Part shown: piece by piece, positions 24,737-35,262 of the stretch
Layout of the letters: the number at the start of each line of letters is the position of its first letter
Position numbering within the stretch: position 1 is the first letter of the stretch
DNA from: Bemisia tabaci
Taxonomy: Eukaryota; Arthropoda; Insecta; Hemiptera; Aleyrodidae
Assembly: GCF_918797505.1 (NCBI RefSeq)
Contig: NC_092800.1
Span: forward strand, 6,076,001 to 6,140,000
Reading direction: 5' to 3'
Length of the DNA stretch: 64,000 nucleotides
Notes under the pieces: model-generated
Database searches by the model: none
Seen by the model: the letters and a program-made list of their open reading frames with translations, nothing else
Told to the model about the DNA's origin: nothing
Made by a program: the position numbers and the translations under genes

Positions 24737-25552
24737 CAGACATTCAGATTCTTGGACCTTGAAGCTTCAACGCACCGGCCGAGGCGGCGAGCTCTAGCCT
24801 GAGACCATCTTCTCTGCCGTGCATGCTCTTGGAGTTTTCAAACTCCTGAATATACATGGAGGATGTTCCCAGGTTCAAACGTCAACTGCAGAGGCGGTTC
24901 TTTACGTCGAAATAAGGCTTTATGGTTCCATACTTTTACTCCAAATGTACCCCCAATCGATGTTACGGACACCTCCTCCCCCCATTTCTGAGAAAATGAC
25001 AATTTCCTGTAAATTTTGGGGATGAAAACTCAGTAGCTTGTTAGAAACATGGCACCCTCCAAAATTAGAATTAAATGTTTTTGATGAGAGATTGAGAGAT
25101 GATGCTTCTGAAGATTAAGAATGAGGCAAAAATATGTTCACCGTTTTTTTAAATTTAAACATGCACGGTTGTGTAATCCTAATCTGAAAAAAACTGTGGT
25201 TGGAATATTTTCAAAATATTCAATGCATTTTTCTAGGAAAATTAAGGTTGAGCTTTTCTCTGAAGACATTCGAAAAATCGGTGGACAAAGAGTTTAAGAA
25301 TGTGTTCGGTATGTTAATAATTTCTGCTCCGCCTCCAGGAAAAGTAGGGTAAAAAATTCCAAGTCATCTATTCTGATTAAACAGAATAGGCTCACGATTA
25401 CTCTCATACATTGTTACGAACAATCACAGTTTCTGCGTGAACCGAGAATTCTAAGCATGATTTATTGCTTGTACACGAATGAAAAACAATATTGGCGGTT
25501 ACTAGATCAGTATCCAGTACTAGATTTCTGTCAATGTTGATCATGCATCTCG
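24737..25552. other. Single-copy DNA downstream of the array
   Basis: A short partial array unit continues to about 24770, followed by a small CpG-rich patch (24773-24800). No gene was recognised. Confidence 0.45.
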
Positions 25553-25715
25553 CAGTGGTGAGGCGTGAATGATCGATTTTTGATAGTTCCCCATTTGGAG
25601 CTATGGTGAAGAATCGATTAATAAGGTGTTCATTCCAAGTACCCGTTTAATCGATCCTTTTCCAAAGGTTTAAATACAGATCAATCGATATATCGCAAAG
25701 CGCGCCGCGCCACTG
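25553..25715. mobile_element. MITE family A, complete copy (CAGTGGTG...CGCCACTG)
   Basis: The ends are CAGTGGTGAGGCGTGAAT and GCGCGCCGCGCCACTG. Internal arms carry AAGAATCGATTAATAAGGTG and ATCGATCCTTTTCC. It is homologous to 33578-33743 and 45652-45815. No clear 8-bp duplication remains at this copy. CAGTGG-type ends suit the hAT superfamily. Confidence 0.85.
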
Positions 25716-27604
25716 GAGAGGAGTGAATAATTGAAGGCGCAATTAAATCGAGACCTTCAAACTGAAATTTCGCTGACAATGTATGCTATCGTCGGCGTGA
25801 ACGTTGTAAATTTCCCGTTAATTTAATTTACGAGATAGGTAAAGCTCTGACTGAAAATCTCGAGGATGCGACTGCAAACATCAAAAGAAACTGCAGGCTT
25901 ACCGTGCCAAAACGAAAAGCACCACCAGCCGCTCCCAGACACGCTGCACCGATTTCAATTTTTTCGCCACACGTTTGCTTGGAATTTCACAAATTCACAG
26001 GCACATTTGAGGGCAGAAATAGAAATAAAAGGAACGCGTACTAATTTCAATCAGGAGTAATTTTGTTTTTTCAGCCACACGTCTTGTTGTAATTAAACTT
26101 TATTTGGAATTCATTTCGTCGTAAGGAACTATGTACCTACTTCTATCTCGGTGTAAAAGTAACTTATGTGTCATAAGCTTCCCAATGTAGATAGATGCGC
26201 TTCCGTGAAAGATCCAAAAGAAGAAGTTCTTTGTCACAAAATGAGGTTAATTTGAAAATCTTAATTGAGGGGCAAGAGGGACAAGGAGCATAGTGCAATT
26301 TTTGAAAAAATTGGAAAATTCACGAACTAAAGCTAGTTTGAAAATATATTCTGGGAAAAATTCACAACTGTAATCTAACTTAAAGCATCAAAAAGTGAGT
26401 TTAAACTCCTTTCCTGCCTTTAGGCTCCACGTACTTTTGAAACTTAAAAAACGTATTTCTTAAAATATTAAAAACTGCACTAATATGCAACTTTTCCTCC
26501 GAGCCCCTCAATGCATGGGAACTTCTTGGAAACGTATTTGTGAGGAAATGTTGTGAGGAGGCTGGACTTTGACGCTGTTCACATTTTCAAAAAACGAATC
26601 ACGGATATTGCATAGCACAATATATCTCCGTTTGCGACGTTGCAAAATTCCTGTGATAATCAATTTTTTGTGTGGAAAACTGGCTGACGTAATTTTTTGA
26701 AACGTTCCTGGTATTTTCCTATATTATTTTACTATTCTGTGTTGATGTAAAGCCATTAGGTTGACTTGTTGCTTGAAGAAAAAATAAAAAAAAGGCACGG
26801 CCAAGTTGAAACACCTCAAAAGAAATACGGTATACTTTACTTACATTTTTCTCATATTTTTGCTTAATTTAACACATCTTTCGGAAAAAATAGCAAGCAT
26901 GGAAAAACGCCATGTTTCTAGAACCGATTCCCACATTCTCAGTGAACTACGTTCGACATACCTTAAATTTATGCGATTCACGATTAAATCAAGAATGCCT
27001 CATTCGAGTATACTTTACGCTCAAGAAAGATTGCATAAATTTGTTCCAGTACAATTATTGCTTGTTTTTAGCACATTATTAAGGATTCTTACTGTTTTTA
27101 CAAATCACCTGTCGCGTAGAGTACAGTGGAAACGATGCGTGGCGGAAATACTGGCCAAGAGTGTGATAGGAAATATTCTAAATTTAACTTTCCGGATATG
27201 ACAGAAGAAGGAGAGTCACGGACTGGTAGTTCGCGACCTCACATCGAAAATCAAAATTTCGTTCACCTGATGCGTAATGACCGGGCCGATTCGGTGGAAA
27301 CACTTGAAAATTTGCATGAGATATCAGAGTTTGAGGGACTGAATAACTGGTCGAGACTTAACTTATGCTGTATTTGCCTGCGGTTACAGAGATGATTAAA
27401 AACTGGTTCTTTGTTCACAGCGATTTCTGTCTGCAGTGGTCAAGTCATCAGATACTTTTAGTTTCTTAAACGTATGTTCAGCCTGTCAAAACCGTTGTAA
27501 GGCGCTATTTGACTCACGTAGAGTATTGCGTTTCTTATGTCCGGGCAATTCAAAGTTCCCGTAACCAATGTAAAATAGAAACGTTAATATCCTGATTGGG
27601 AGAC
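25716..27604. other. Single-copy AT-rich DNA
   Basis: The plus-strand frame at 26806-27201 (131 codons) starts with a hydrophobic stretch (about residues 9-23) that could mimic a signal sequence. It lies in AT-rich DNA, has no conserved motif, and continues into a second frame at 27126-27395. I see no support for a gene. Confidence 0.4.
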
Positions 27605-28048
27605 AATTTCAGTAATTGGACCGAATTTTTCAGAAGGGAACCAGCCCACATTTTCGGAAAAATTGAGTTCAGAATGTTTTCGAGTTCCACCATCCGTATA
27701 TTTCATCCTGCCAAAAACTGAAAGCCAAAAAACAGAAATTAGCTTGTGAAAAGTGGGGGTTTTGGGCTTTCGGTTTTTGGCAGGAGGAAATATACGGCTA
27801 GTGGAACTCGAAAACATTCTTAACTCGATTTTTTCGAAAATGTGGGTTGGTTCCCTTCTGATAAATTTGGTCCAATTAATTAATAAACCATAAAGTTTAT
27901 TTTCTACATTCAGCCTTATGCAGGTATAAAACTTCTATAAAGATTATTTTCTATATTCAGCCTTATGCAGGTATAAAACTTCTAACTTCTTTTTTTTCAG
28001 CTTCAACTTAATGTGGGTTGGCTCCTTTCTGATGAACTCGGTCCAATT
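27605..28048. repeat. Foldback element with a third arm and a small tandem duplication
   Basis: The left arm (about 27615-27735, with CCGAATTTTTCAGAAGGGAA and GTTTTCGAGTTCCACCA) is inverted at about 27765-27880. A third partial arm (ATGTGGGTTGGCTCCTTTC) follows at 28011-28048. Between them a ~47-bp unit with ATTCAGCCTTATGCAGGTAT occurs twice in tandem (27897-27985). Confidence 0.85.
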
Positions 28049-28194
28049 TTTGCTGCTAGATTCGTGTTTAAAGTAATATTCTAGCATCGAAGCATGCATC
28101 GGAATGCTTAAATTCGTACCTTGTCTATTGGTCCGCTCAAAACTATGCTCTCAACTCATTTTCTTCTCAAATGCAACTTTGTGCAAGACGCTTC

Positions 28195-28560
28195 CTCTGG
28201 GAAACTTTTCCTGGCGTATTCCGTCTAACGTGGCATCGAAGAGGAGCCGCCAATGACGATGCACAGCCGTGAGACGACGGCGTCGGTCGGCGTCGGGACG
28301 CGCAAGCAGTGTCTGAGCGTGGCAAAGCGCGGGCCCGTTTGCATAATAATGGCCGCTTTACGTAGGGCTGGAGCGCAGCGGCGGGTGCAATTAAAGCGGC
28401 AGCGACTGCACTCTTCGTTTGGCGCCCGTTCCTCCCCCTCGCGACGCGACCCGACGCCCCCCTCCCCCGCCAGACCAGACTTCCGCAAATTTGAGCCCAA
28501 CGTCGTCGGGTACAATGTTGCACCGCCTCGAAAATAGACCGGAGGCTCTCGTCTCGTCGT
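28195..28560. promoter_or_regulatory. CpG-rich block, candidate regulatory or promoter region
   Basis: This single-copy, CpG-dense segment lies in AT-rich DNA. The minus strand is open for 168 codons (28167-28673), but other frames on both strands are open too, so the openness follows from base composition. The predicted peptides are arginine/alanine-rich with no domain. Confidence 0.3.
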
Positions 28561-28705
28561 GTCTGCCATGCTTGATTAGGACAAACTATGCCACGGCGGA
28601 TGGTAGATGCGTTTATAAATAACTGCATTATTGCAGAAAGAAAAATTGAAGAATGACGGCAGACGGCGTTCAATATTTGATAAACTGCACGGTTAAAAAT
28701 TGCAT

Positions 28706-28973
28706 ATAGGCGCGGATCCAGGGGGACGTAAAGGAGGTACTCCCCCCCCCCCCTTCGGTTCGCCCGAAAAAAAGGAAGAGAGCGTAGAAAAATAGGGAAA
28801 CAGGAGAAAAAACGTTTCCGTGTGGTAATTAATTATGACAAATTGGAGTCAAACGACATATTAGATTATTTAAAAATTAAAACATTTTCTAGGGAAGGCT
28901 CCTGGACCCCCCTGACCTCCCCCCCCCCTCACAACAAGTTCGAAATGTCGGGATCCGCCTATGAAAAGTGAAT
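28706..28973. mobile_element. Small TIR element with TAGGCGCGGATCC / GGATCCGCCTA ends
   Basis: The ends ATAGGCGCGGATCC and GGATCCGCCTAT are inverted. Inside them, runs of C/G (a C tract near 28741-28754 and another near 28918-28928) flank an AT-rich centre with no coding capacity. A GGCGGATCC-type end is common among short insect DNA elements. No clear target duplication was seen. Confidence 0.65.
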
Positions 28974-29640
28974 GAGTGAAATCCGGTGCCGGAATCGGTT
29001 ACCTCACTTACTTATTGTTAGATCTGTGAGCTTTCACAATGTCTATATCTGTCCGAAAGATTTATACAACATATTTTTGTCGCATTAATGATGGTTTAAG
29101 AACGAGTTGAACAAGATTAAAAACTAGCGTAATTATGACTCATTGTTCTTAAACGATTTGCAAAACAAAGACAAAAAACACGTGCGCGAGGTTCTTGAGC
29201 TCGGCCGGTGGTATGCGCCCAAGCTCAAATAGAAAGGCGGATGAATTCCTTCGACGCACAGTGAATCGAGCCAATCAGGGAGGTCAGTCATAAAATTATT
29301 GACAGAAACTGCAAATTTTGACGTTAATCTCGTCACATGTTACGTTTCAAACGGTGCTCCTTGAAGAAAATCTCACAGGGAAACCAGTGAAATCACTTTT
29401 AAAACCTGAGAGTTCCATATAAAATAAGTTCAAAACTTTTAAAGTTTCAAATTTTTGTCCAGCCTCTCCCATCGATTCGATCTACTGTGCGACGACGACG
29501 GCGGATTACAGTGAGCATGGAAACCGCTCGGAGGTGAACGCACTTACCACCTCCATCCGGAGAGCGCAAATAAAAAACTGTGACGTAAAAATGACGAGGA
29601 AGGATCCGTCGGAACGGCTGTCAAGTTCAAGTGAAATCAC
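28974..29640. other. Single-copy DNA
   Basis: No gene or shared repeat was seen. CpG density rises from about 29480 towards the block that follows. Confidence 0.45.
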
Positions 29641-30010
29641 CGGCTACGTCACTGCACTGGTCATAAACGAAATCATAAAAACGGACAGCCGTCAAAACAA
29701 TCGCGGCTCCCACCGGGGCCCACGACCGGAAAAACATCGCAGATCGATATCTCGAAGCGCGCCTCGAGACGGACGATAAACAAATCATAAAATCAGCGTT
29801 AAAAACATAAAAAGCCCCATAAAACAAACGGTTACAGAAGCAGGAGACTATTGACATAATTATCGGCGCGAAACCGCGCACGCTCGCGCGGGCACGCCAC
29901 CCGCGCGCCGGGTTCAGCGGGTCGCGTCCTTGGCCGGGGGGCCCCGGGTTCGAGGCCCGGAAACCCCGGCGGAAGCGGGGCGGAGCGGCAACGCCGCGGC
30001 GATAAACCCG
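29641..30010. promoter_or_regulatory. Candidate cis-regulatory module: CATAAA cluster beside a CpG-dense block
   Basis: Five CATAAA sites (TTTATG on the other strand) lie at 29662, 29673, 29786, 29806 and 29818, all in the same orientation. They are followed by a very CpG-rich stretch (29860-30010). TTTATG is the core recognised by Caudal and posterior Hox proteins. No repeat copy exists in the window and no protein frame is convincing. The regulatory reading is inference from motif clustering. Confidence 0.3.
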
Positions 30011-30287
30011 CCGGCAATAAAACCAGGTCATTTTTATTGTTGGTGTGAAATTGTGAGTCGCAGAGTCGGCGGGCGTTTTAAAACGCATCCGATGAGAGTA
30101 TAACTGACCTTTGTCAATGCTGTTTCGGTTATGCTCATATCATATCGCTCCGGACTTTAATGGCTTCTGCTGCGCCTCGCTTTTCCAGGGCAGGCAAGTG
30201 GAATTGATCGAGTTTGCTGCAATTGGATCGATGGAGCTCTGGCATGCGTAAGGGATTAGCGATTGAGGACTTTTTTTATTTAGAAGT

Positions 30288-30655
30288 TCGCGAAATATTG
30301 GATGGTGCCACTGGTTTTCTCTGAAATCGACTCCAAAGTTCAGAAAAAGCTCTCAAAGTTGAGACCGTAATGGAGGGGATATCCCACGCTACCCTTAGAG
30401 TCAAATTCTTCATCAAGTCAAACTTATCAGCAAAGATAGGGAGCAAATACATTAACAGGTCGCCACTTTACTTGGGGGCTCCAAAACTGAAAACACAACA
30501 ACCATCCTAATGTATTAGCTCCCTCTCTTTGCATAGTGAGGTTGTCTTGATAAAGAGGTGGACTCTCAGGGTAGCGTGGGATATTCCCTCCATTACGGTT
30601 TCAACTTTGAGAGCTTTTTGAGCTTTGGAGTTGATTTCAGAGAAAATCAGTGACA
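30288..30655. repeat. Foldback element with arms of about 150 bp
   Basis: The left arm (about 30304-30440, GAAATCGACTCCAAAG ... TGGAGGGGATATCCCACG) pairs with the right arm (about 30540-30650, CGTGGGATATTCCCTCCA ... CTTTGGAGTTGATTTC). The outer motif TGGTGCCACTGGTTTTC is only partly matched by AATCAGTGACAC. No coding capacity and no second copy were seen. Confidence 0.88.
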
Positions 30656-31807
30656 CAATCATGCTCCTCGCAAAGGTTTTCATAGGTCAAGAAAACTAAA
30701 TTTTCGGTGAAAATATGTTGCAGTCAAGAAGATTATAGTCGATGAACTTATCACAAACACAGAAAACTCCTGGACATTGATCATTTTATACGGTACGGAT
30801 GAAACGGTCTACATATCGCAGTATGGAACTACTTTTTGAAAGTATTTATACTGAAAGGAGCTATGCAGCAGGCAAATCCTGTGGCACATAATTCCATTCG
30901 TTTCAAATATGTCAATTTCTGCCTCCATACAAATGCAATTGAGGCAATTTTCGATAAAAGGGCGTCATGAGACTTCCAATGCCGCCAAGATTGTGCAACG
31001 TAGTTCTTTAGTGGTAAGTTATTTATCCGATGGTTTCTGATAAGGATTTTTCCTTGAATCTGCGCCGAGTTTTTCCTTTCTATTTTACGGAAAAAAGTCA
31101 ACTGGGAATGAATTTCATCTACCATAAGCGCTAGTAAAAATTGCACAATCTTAGCAGCATTGCAAGTCTCATACGTCCTTTTACCGAAAAAAGTCCTCAA
31201 TTGTCAAAAATTTCCAAAAAGCCCGAAATCAATGCGTCTCTCGAGAGATGAACCAATAAAACCCCAGGCACGTGTCCCTGTCATCAATTTCAGGCGTTGA
31301 TATACGAGCTCACATCCACGTCAAAACGGGCCCGCGGTGCACGGAAGTGGCAGCGTTTATAGCGTCCGAATTTCAAATTCAAGTGAAGACGTGTTAATAC
31401 GACGGAACTCGAGTGACAAAATCTCGAATTCGGCGTAAAATCCGTGCCGTTGAATCGGAACAGATGCAGCTCCGGGTTTATACCTTACATTAAAAATAAA
31501 ATAAATAACATAAAAGTTGAACCGGCTCCATCAGATCGAAACAGATGCAGAGACCGGATGAAGAGGCCCGATCAAACGCTATCAATCAGATCGCGTTTCG
31601 TTTGATCGAATCAAGTGGAGTACAAAGTAACAAAGTAACAATCGCGGGATGAGTTCGGTCCCGAGGGCCCTCGGAGGGCGTCTTGGTGCGGATTTTGAGA
31701 AAAGGGACAAAGGAGAGGTGGGAGGCGAGTGATTACCGCCACAAAGGAGTTTTGTGCTTTTCGGGAATTGGGAACGAGAGGAATCCGAGGTCAGGAATGG
31801 CGGCGGC
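30656..31807. other. Single-copy DNA without a gene
   Basis: The minus-strand frame at 30829-31200 (123 codons) shows no recognisable family. The part 31270-31470 is richer in CpG. No repeats are shared with other parts of the window. Confidence 0.4.
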
Positions 31808-31941
31808 TTGGATCGAGCACTGCTCCCAAAGCCACTTCGTAGTAGAAAATAAGAAAATGTCCTACTGGGTTGGATCGAGCACTGCTTCCAAAGCCTACCC
31901 TTTTGCCATTTTCGTAGTCGAAAATAAGACAAATGTCCTAC
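31808..31941. repeat. Tandem duplication of about 67 bp
   Basis: TTGGATCGAGCACTGCT followed by CCAAAGCC and, later, GTCCTACTGG occurs twice head to tail (31808-31870 and 31871-31941) with small differences. The second unit has a short insertion. Confidence 0.9.
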
Positions 31942-32334
31942 TGGTATGATGACATTTGCTTATTCATGATGGTACTAAATTTTTATTTCTGGTTAATTTT
32001 CTTAAAAATCGCTGTTTTTCCAACTATTTCCGGTTAAATTCACAATCGTGCCTTAAACAGCTTATTTCCTGACGCATAGAGAAAAAATCCAACACCAAAG
32101 TTTGGTACTAGAAGTAAAACACAAAATAACCCAAGCCTTTGGTTGAATCTAGGGTTTCCTAGTCTCTCCATTGTTTTCTGCGCTCAATCCATTGCAAAAC
32201 TGTGCAAAAATCATCATAAAATTTGGGTTCGTCTGTGTTTCACTTCTTTATCAACAAAAGCAACACAAAAACGCAAATAATTTCATCAAGGTGGTTATGA
32301 TTTAGATTATGATCGTTCATGGACGCTTCAAATA

Positions 32335-32569
32335 CACTGAGAAAAACTATGGTTTATAAACCTATTAGAGGTAAATATGGAACACCTATAATAGTCGTAA
32401 ATAAACTAATGATTCTCGGTCTGTGAACCATACTAAGGTCTCTGTACCTAATTAAGGTACCCGTACCATAACTAAGGTATATGTGCTATTATTATATGTA
32501 GAGGTACTACTATTAGTGGTGTTCCATATTTACCTCTAATAGGTTTATAAGCCATAGTTTTTCTCAGTG
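32335..32569. mobile_element. MITE family E, copy 1 (CACTGAG ends, TSD TA)
   Basis: It begins CACTGAGAAAAACTATGG and ends with the inverse CATAGTTTTTCTCAGTG. The arms include TTATAAACCTATTAGAGG. The 2-bp flank TA is duplicated (32333-32334 and 32570-32571). It is about 235 bp and fully palindromic with a non-coding centre. Copies are at 33100 and 49492. Confidence 0.92.
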
Positions 32570-32930
32570 TATAGCATCAGGAAAAAGACAAATTTTTTAC
32601 GAAACTCAAGAAAACCTCAATAATTTTACTGCGAAAAAAAATCCTCGCGAGGGATTGCAATAATTTGGATTTGAAAGAGATGGAAAACACAAAATAGAAA
32701 GGATGAAGATTTTGAGAAGCATTTAGGTGAATAAGGGCTTGCCTTAAAATTTGCCAGACCTGTAAAATATTTCCTTTCGCATTTCGTATTTCTCGCAGTG
32801 GCAAATTATTGCAATGCCTTCGAAGGTTCTCTTCAGAAGTTAAATTATTGAATTTCACTAGAGTTCACGAAAGTTGACCTTCTGATGATGCTACATTAAG
32901 GTCGTGCTTAAATCTGCCTCACGGAGAACA

Positions 32931-33075
32931 AAATGGACTGCATTTTGCAATTTGGAACTATAAAATCTGGCTCATCTGAAAAAACACTCATGTGTAAAGG
33001 GAAACTAATGGCGCATACGTTGTTTTTAAACCGGGCCAGAATTTATAGTTCCTAATTGCAAAATTCAGTCCAAAT
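32931..33075. mobile_element. MITE family F, copy 1 (TGGACTG...CAGTCCA)
   Basis: The ends ATGGACTGCATTTTGCAATT and AATTGCAAAATTCAGTCCA are inverted. The interior contains GGCTCATCTGAAAAAACA and CGTTGTTTTTAAACC. Homologous copies lie at 33364 and 46198. The element is very short and cannot encode a protein. Confidence 0.88.
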
Positions 33076-33099
33076 GAACCTCGCAAAGGAAACTATCTG

Positions 33100-33336
33100 C
33101 ACTGAGAAAAAACTATGGCTTATAAACCTATTAGTGGTAAATATGGAACACCACTAATAGTAGTACCTCTACATATAATAATAGCACATATACCTTAGTT
33201 ATGGTCTCTGTACCTTAATTAGGTACAGAGACCTTAGTATGGTTCACAGACCGAGAATCATTAGTTTATTTACGACTATTATAGGTGTTCCATATTTACC
33301 TCTAATAGGTTTATAAACCATAGTTTTTTCTCAGTG
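33100..33336. mobile_element. MITE family E, copy 2 (opposite orientation, TSD TG)
   Basis: It has the same ends as the copy at 32335, but the asymmetric centre is in the opposite orientation. It is flanked by TG (33098-33099 and 33337-33338). It is close in sequence to copy 1, so both are relatively recent insertions. Confidence 0.92.
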
Positions 33337-33363
33337 TGTAGAACGACTATGAAAATACGACTC

Positions 33364-33518
33364 TAAATTGGACTGCAGTTTGCAAGTTGGAACAACAATT
33401 CCTGGCTCATATGTAAAAACAATTAAGTACGTAAGGAAATTATTGGTAAATACGTTGTTTCTACACTGACAATGAGCCCGAAATTTTAAATCCCAAATTG
33501 CAAAATACAGTCCAATTA
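33364..33518. mobile_element. MITE family F, copy 2
   Basis: TTGGACTGCAGTTTGCAAG begins it and CAAAATACAGTCCAATT ends it. The inner CTGGCTCATATGTAAAAACA matches copy 1. It lies between an E copy and an A copy. Confidence 0.88.
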
Positions 33519-33577
33519 CCACGTAACTCTATCAGTAACCTTTTGAGGATCAGCGGTTTTTCTCTTGAGGGAACGAG

Positions 33578-33743
33578 CAGTGGCGTGGCGTGAATTGCGA
33601 TATATCGATTGTTATACCATTTAAACCAATGGTAAAGAATCGATTATTAAGGTGTTCGCTGCGAACACCCTGTTTATCGATCCTTTCCCATAGGTTTAAA
33701 TGGCATGACAATCGATACATCGCAAAGCACGCCACGCCAATTA
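33578..33743. mobile_element. MITE family A, copy 3, with a likely target duplication
   Basis: It starts CAGTGGCGTGGCGTGAAT and ends GCACGCCACGCCAATTA. GAACGAG occurs immediately on both sides (33571-33577 and 33744-33750), one base short of the 8 bp expected for hAT insertion. The arms contain AAAGAATCGATTATTAAGG and TTTATCGATCCTTTCCC, with a central palindrome GGTGTTCGCTGCGAACACC. Confidence 0.9.
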
Positions 33744-33776
33744 GAACGAGTCTCTCGTTTCTAGGGGCGAAGCGAG

Positions 33777-34055
33777 GCTGCGGGCCGATTATTGAAACTG
33801 ATGGACAAAGCGATAGACAAAGAAGACATAGGGATTATGGAGCGATCCTATTGGTTGACATGGTTGGTTCTCATAGACTAAGAAAGAAAATGATCGACTA
33901 ACTGTCGGGTCTTTAGTAGGTTGCCGTTAGTTAGTCCATTACCTATCTCCTATGTCCATTGCCACCACCTGCTTCCACCAATAGGATCCCTCCAAATCCC
34001 TTTGGTCGTCTTTGTCTGTAGCTTTAACTATAAGTTTCAATAATCGGCCCGCTGG
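33777..34055. mobile_element. MITE family B, copy 1 (GCGGGCCGATTATTGAAA ends)
   Basis: The left arm GCGGGCCGATTATTGAAAC and the right arm GTTTCAATAATCGGCCCGC (with one change) are inverted. Inner arms (GACAAAGAAGACATAGGGAT against GGTCGTCTTTGTC) also pair. A second copy at 45893 also follows a family A copy directly. Confidence 0.88.
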
Positions 34056-34897
34056 ATCGAGTATTGATTTCACCGAAAAAGGCTGACCACTGGAAGGGTT
34101 CAAAGTTGGAGTTAATTTATTTAAACTATCGCTCGCCCGAGTCGCGAGAGGAAACATATGAACCGAGTTGGCAGCCTCAATTAAAGACGAGTGCTCGGAA
34201 TGTCTGAATTAAGACCAATTTACGCGGCCATGGAACCACGTATGTTGCCAGATTTATCAATTAATGTATATGCACGGTTGCTTCTTTTCACGTTCTTGGA
34301 ATTTTTTTGAGGTTTAATCAGAAGTCCGACAGCCTGATGATGGGTCGATACACTGGACAAGGCAAGATGGTGAAAAAATTTGCACAGCAAGAAAGAGACA
34401 GAAAGAAATTGGAGAGACAACGTGCGGAAAATGTATGCGCAATGTAATTTTAGTACACTACGATGTATTTGTTGCGTCATCGGTGTTTATGCCTGAAAAG
34501 AAAATGTGGCATCTTTGAAGATCTTACAATCTTTAGCGTAAAATAAACATAAACGAAGATACAAACATAACGTAAATAAGCATTGATCAATGAAGACCGC
34601 CTTGTGCCCTACGGGAATTGAGGCACTTTTCTTACACGAATATACTACACGCTGACACTAAACACAACGGATAAACACGTATACTTTTCTTAACATACCA
34701 CGAACACCTATGGAAATGTCTCTGAATTGGATCGTAGAAGTGAAGTGACATTCAGCGCTGACCGATAGTTACCAAAAGTTAATTTTTTTTATATATAACA
34801 ACTAGCTGTCAAATATTTTTAGATTTCCTCGGTACAGCTCATCAAACAAATTATGGCTGAGATAACTACTGATGAGACATTTGTACGTCGAACTTAA
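34056..34897. other. Single-copy DNA
   Basis: No gene or repeat was recognised. The minus-strand frame at 34220-34480 has no motif. Confidence 0.45.
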
Positions 34898-34922
34898 AAT
34901 AATCCAAAATACGTGTGTTGTT

Positions 34923-35258
34923 CTGCCTTGCTAAGTAAAAATGTCGTATGAGCATTCGAATGATGCCTAGTTTCCTCTCAGAAAATATGTATTATTGAAA
35001 AATGTTATGAATGTTTTACTTTGAAATTTCCTTTTTAGGCCAAATTACAAACGAAGTTCCCTGAAAAAACAGAAGGGAAACAATTTAATTTTTTACTTAA
35101 CACGACAGAACAACACACGTATTTTGGATTATTAGTTCACCGCACGGATGTCTCGGCAGTCGTTATCGCAGGGAAAATTTTCCTGAAAATTCGTGATTCG
35201 TCATGGGAAATTTGGCGGTTCCAGATGGTTTATACGGCGTTATTCCATAGTACGGCAG
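34923..35258. mobile_element. MITE family C, rearranged copy (TSD TGTT)
   Basis: The left end CTGCCTTGCTAAGTAAAAA and right end CGGCGTTATTCCATAGTACG..CAG match family C. TGTT is duplicated at 34919-34922 and 35259-35262. The copy is ~85 bp longer than its relatives because it contains, inverted at about 35086-35133, a copy of its own left end plus 25 bp of the outside flank. The 28-bp match between 34898-34925 and 35106-35133 is perfect. Confidence 0.85.
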
Positions 35259-35262
35259 TGTT

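Noticed and set aside
21511..24770. CRISPR-like appearance of regularly spaced repeats
   Set aside because: The units are ~146 and ~227 bp, similar over their whole length without unique spacers, in eukaryotic DNA, and no cas genes are present.
24345..24802. Repeated peptide with MSNDEQKRKFKILKVGVLT
   Set aside because: It arises from the ~227-bp tandem DNA unit and ends at array borders. There is no sign of selection as protein.
26806..27201. 131-codon frame with an N-terminal hydrophobic stretch
   Set aside because: Hydrophobic residues are expected from T-rich codons. No cleavage-site context, family motif or splice support.
28167..28673. 168-codon minus-strand open frame
   Set aside because: It lies in a CpG-rich block where several frames on both strands are open. 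The peptide is low in structure, arginine/alanine-rich and without motif.
29925..29975. tRNA T-arm look-alike (CCGGGTTCGAGGCCCGG)
   Set aside because: The stem-loop is perfect, but no acceptor, D or anticodon arm can be built upstream. It is GC-rich chance pairing.
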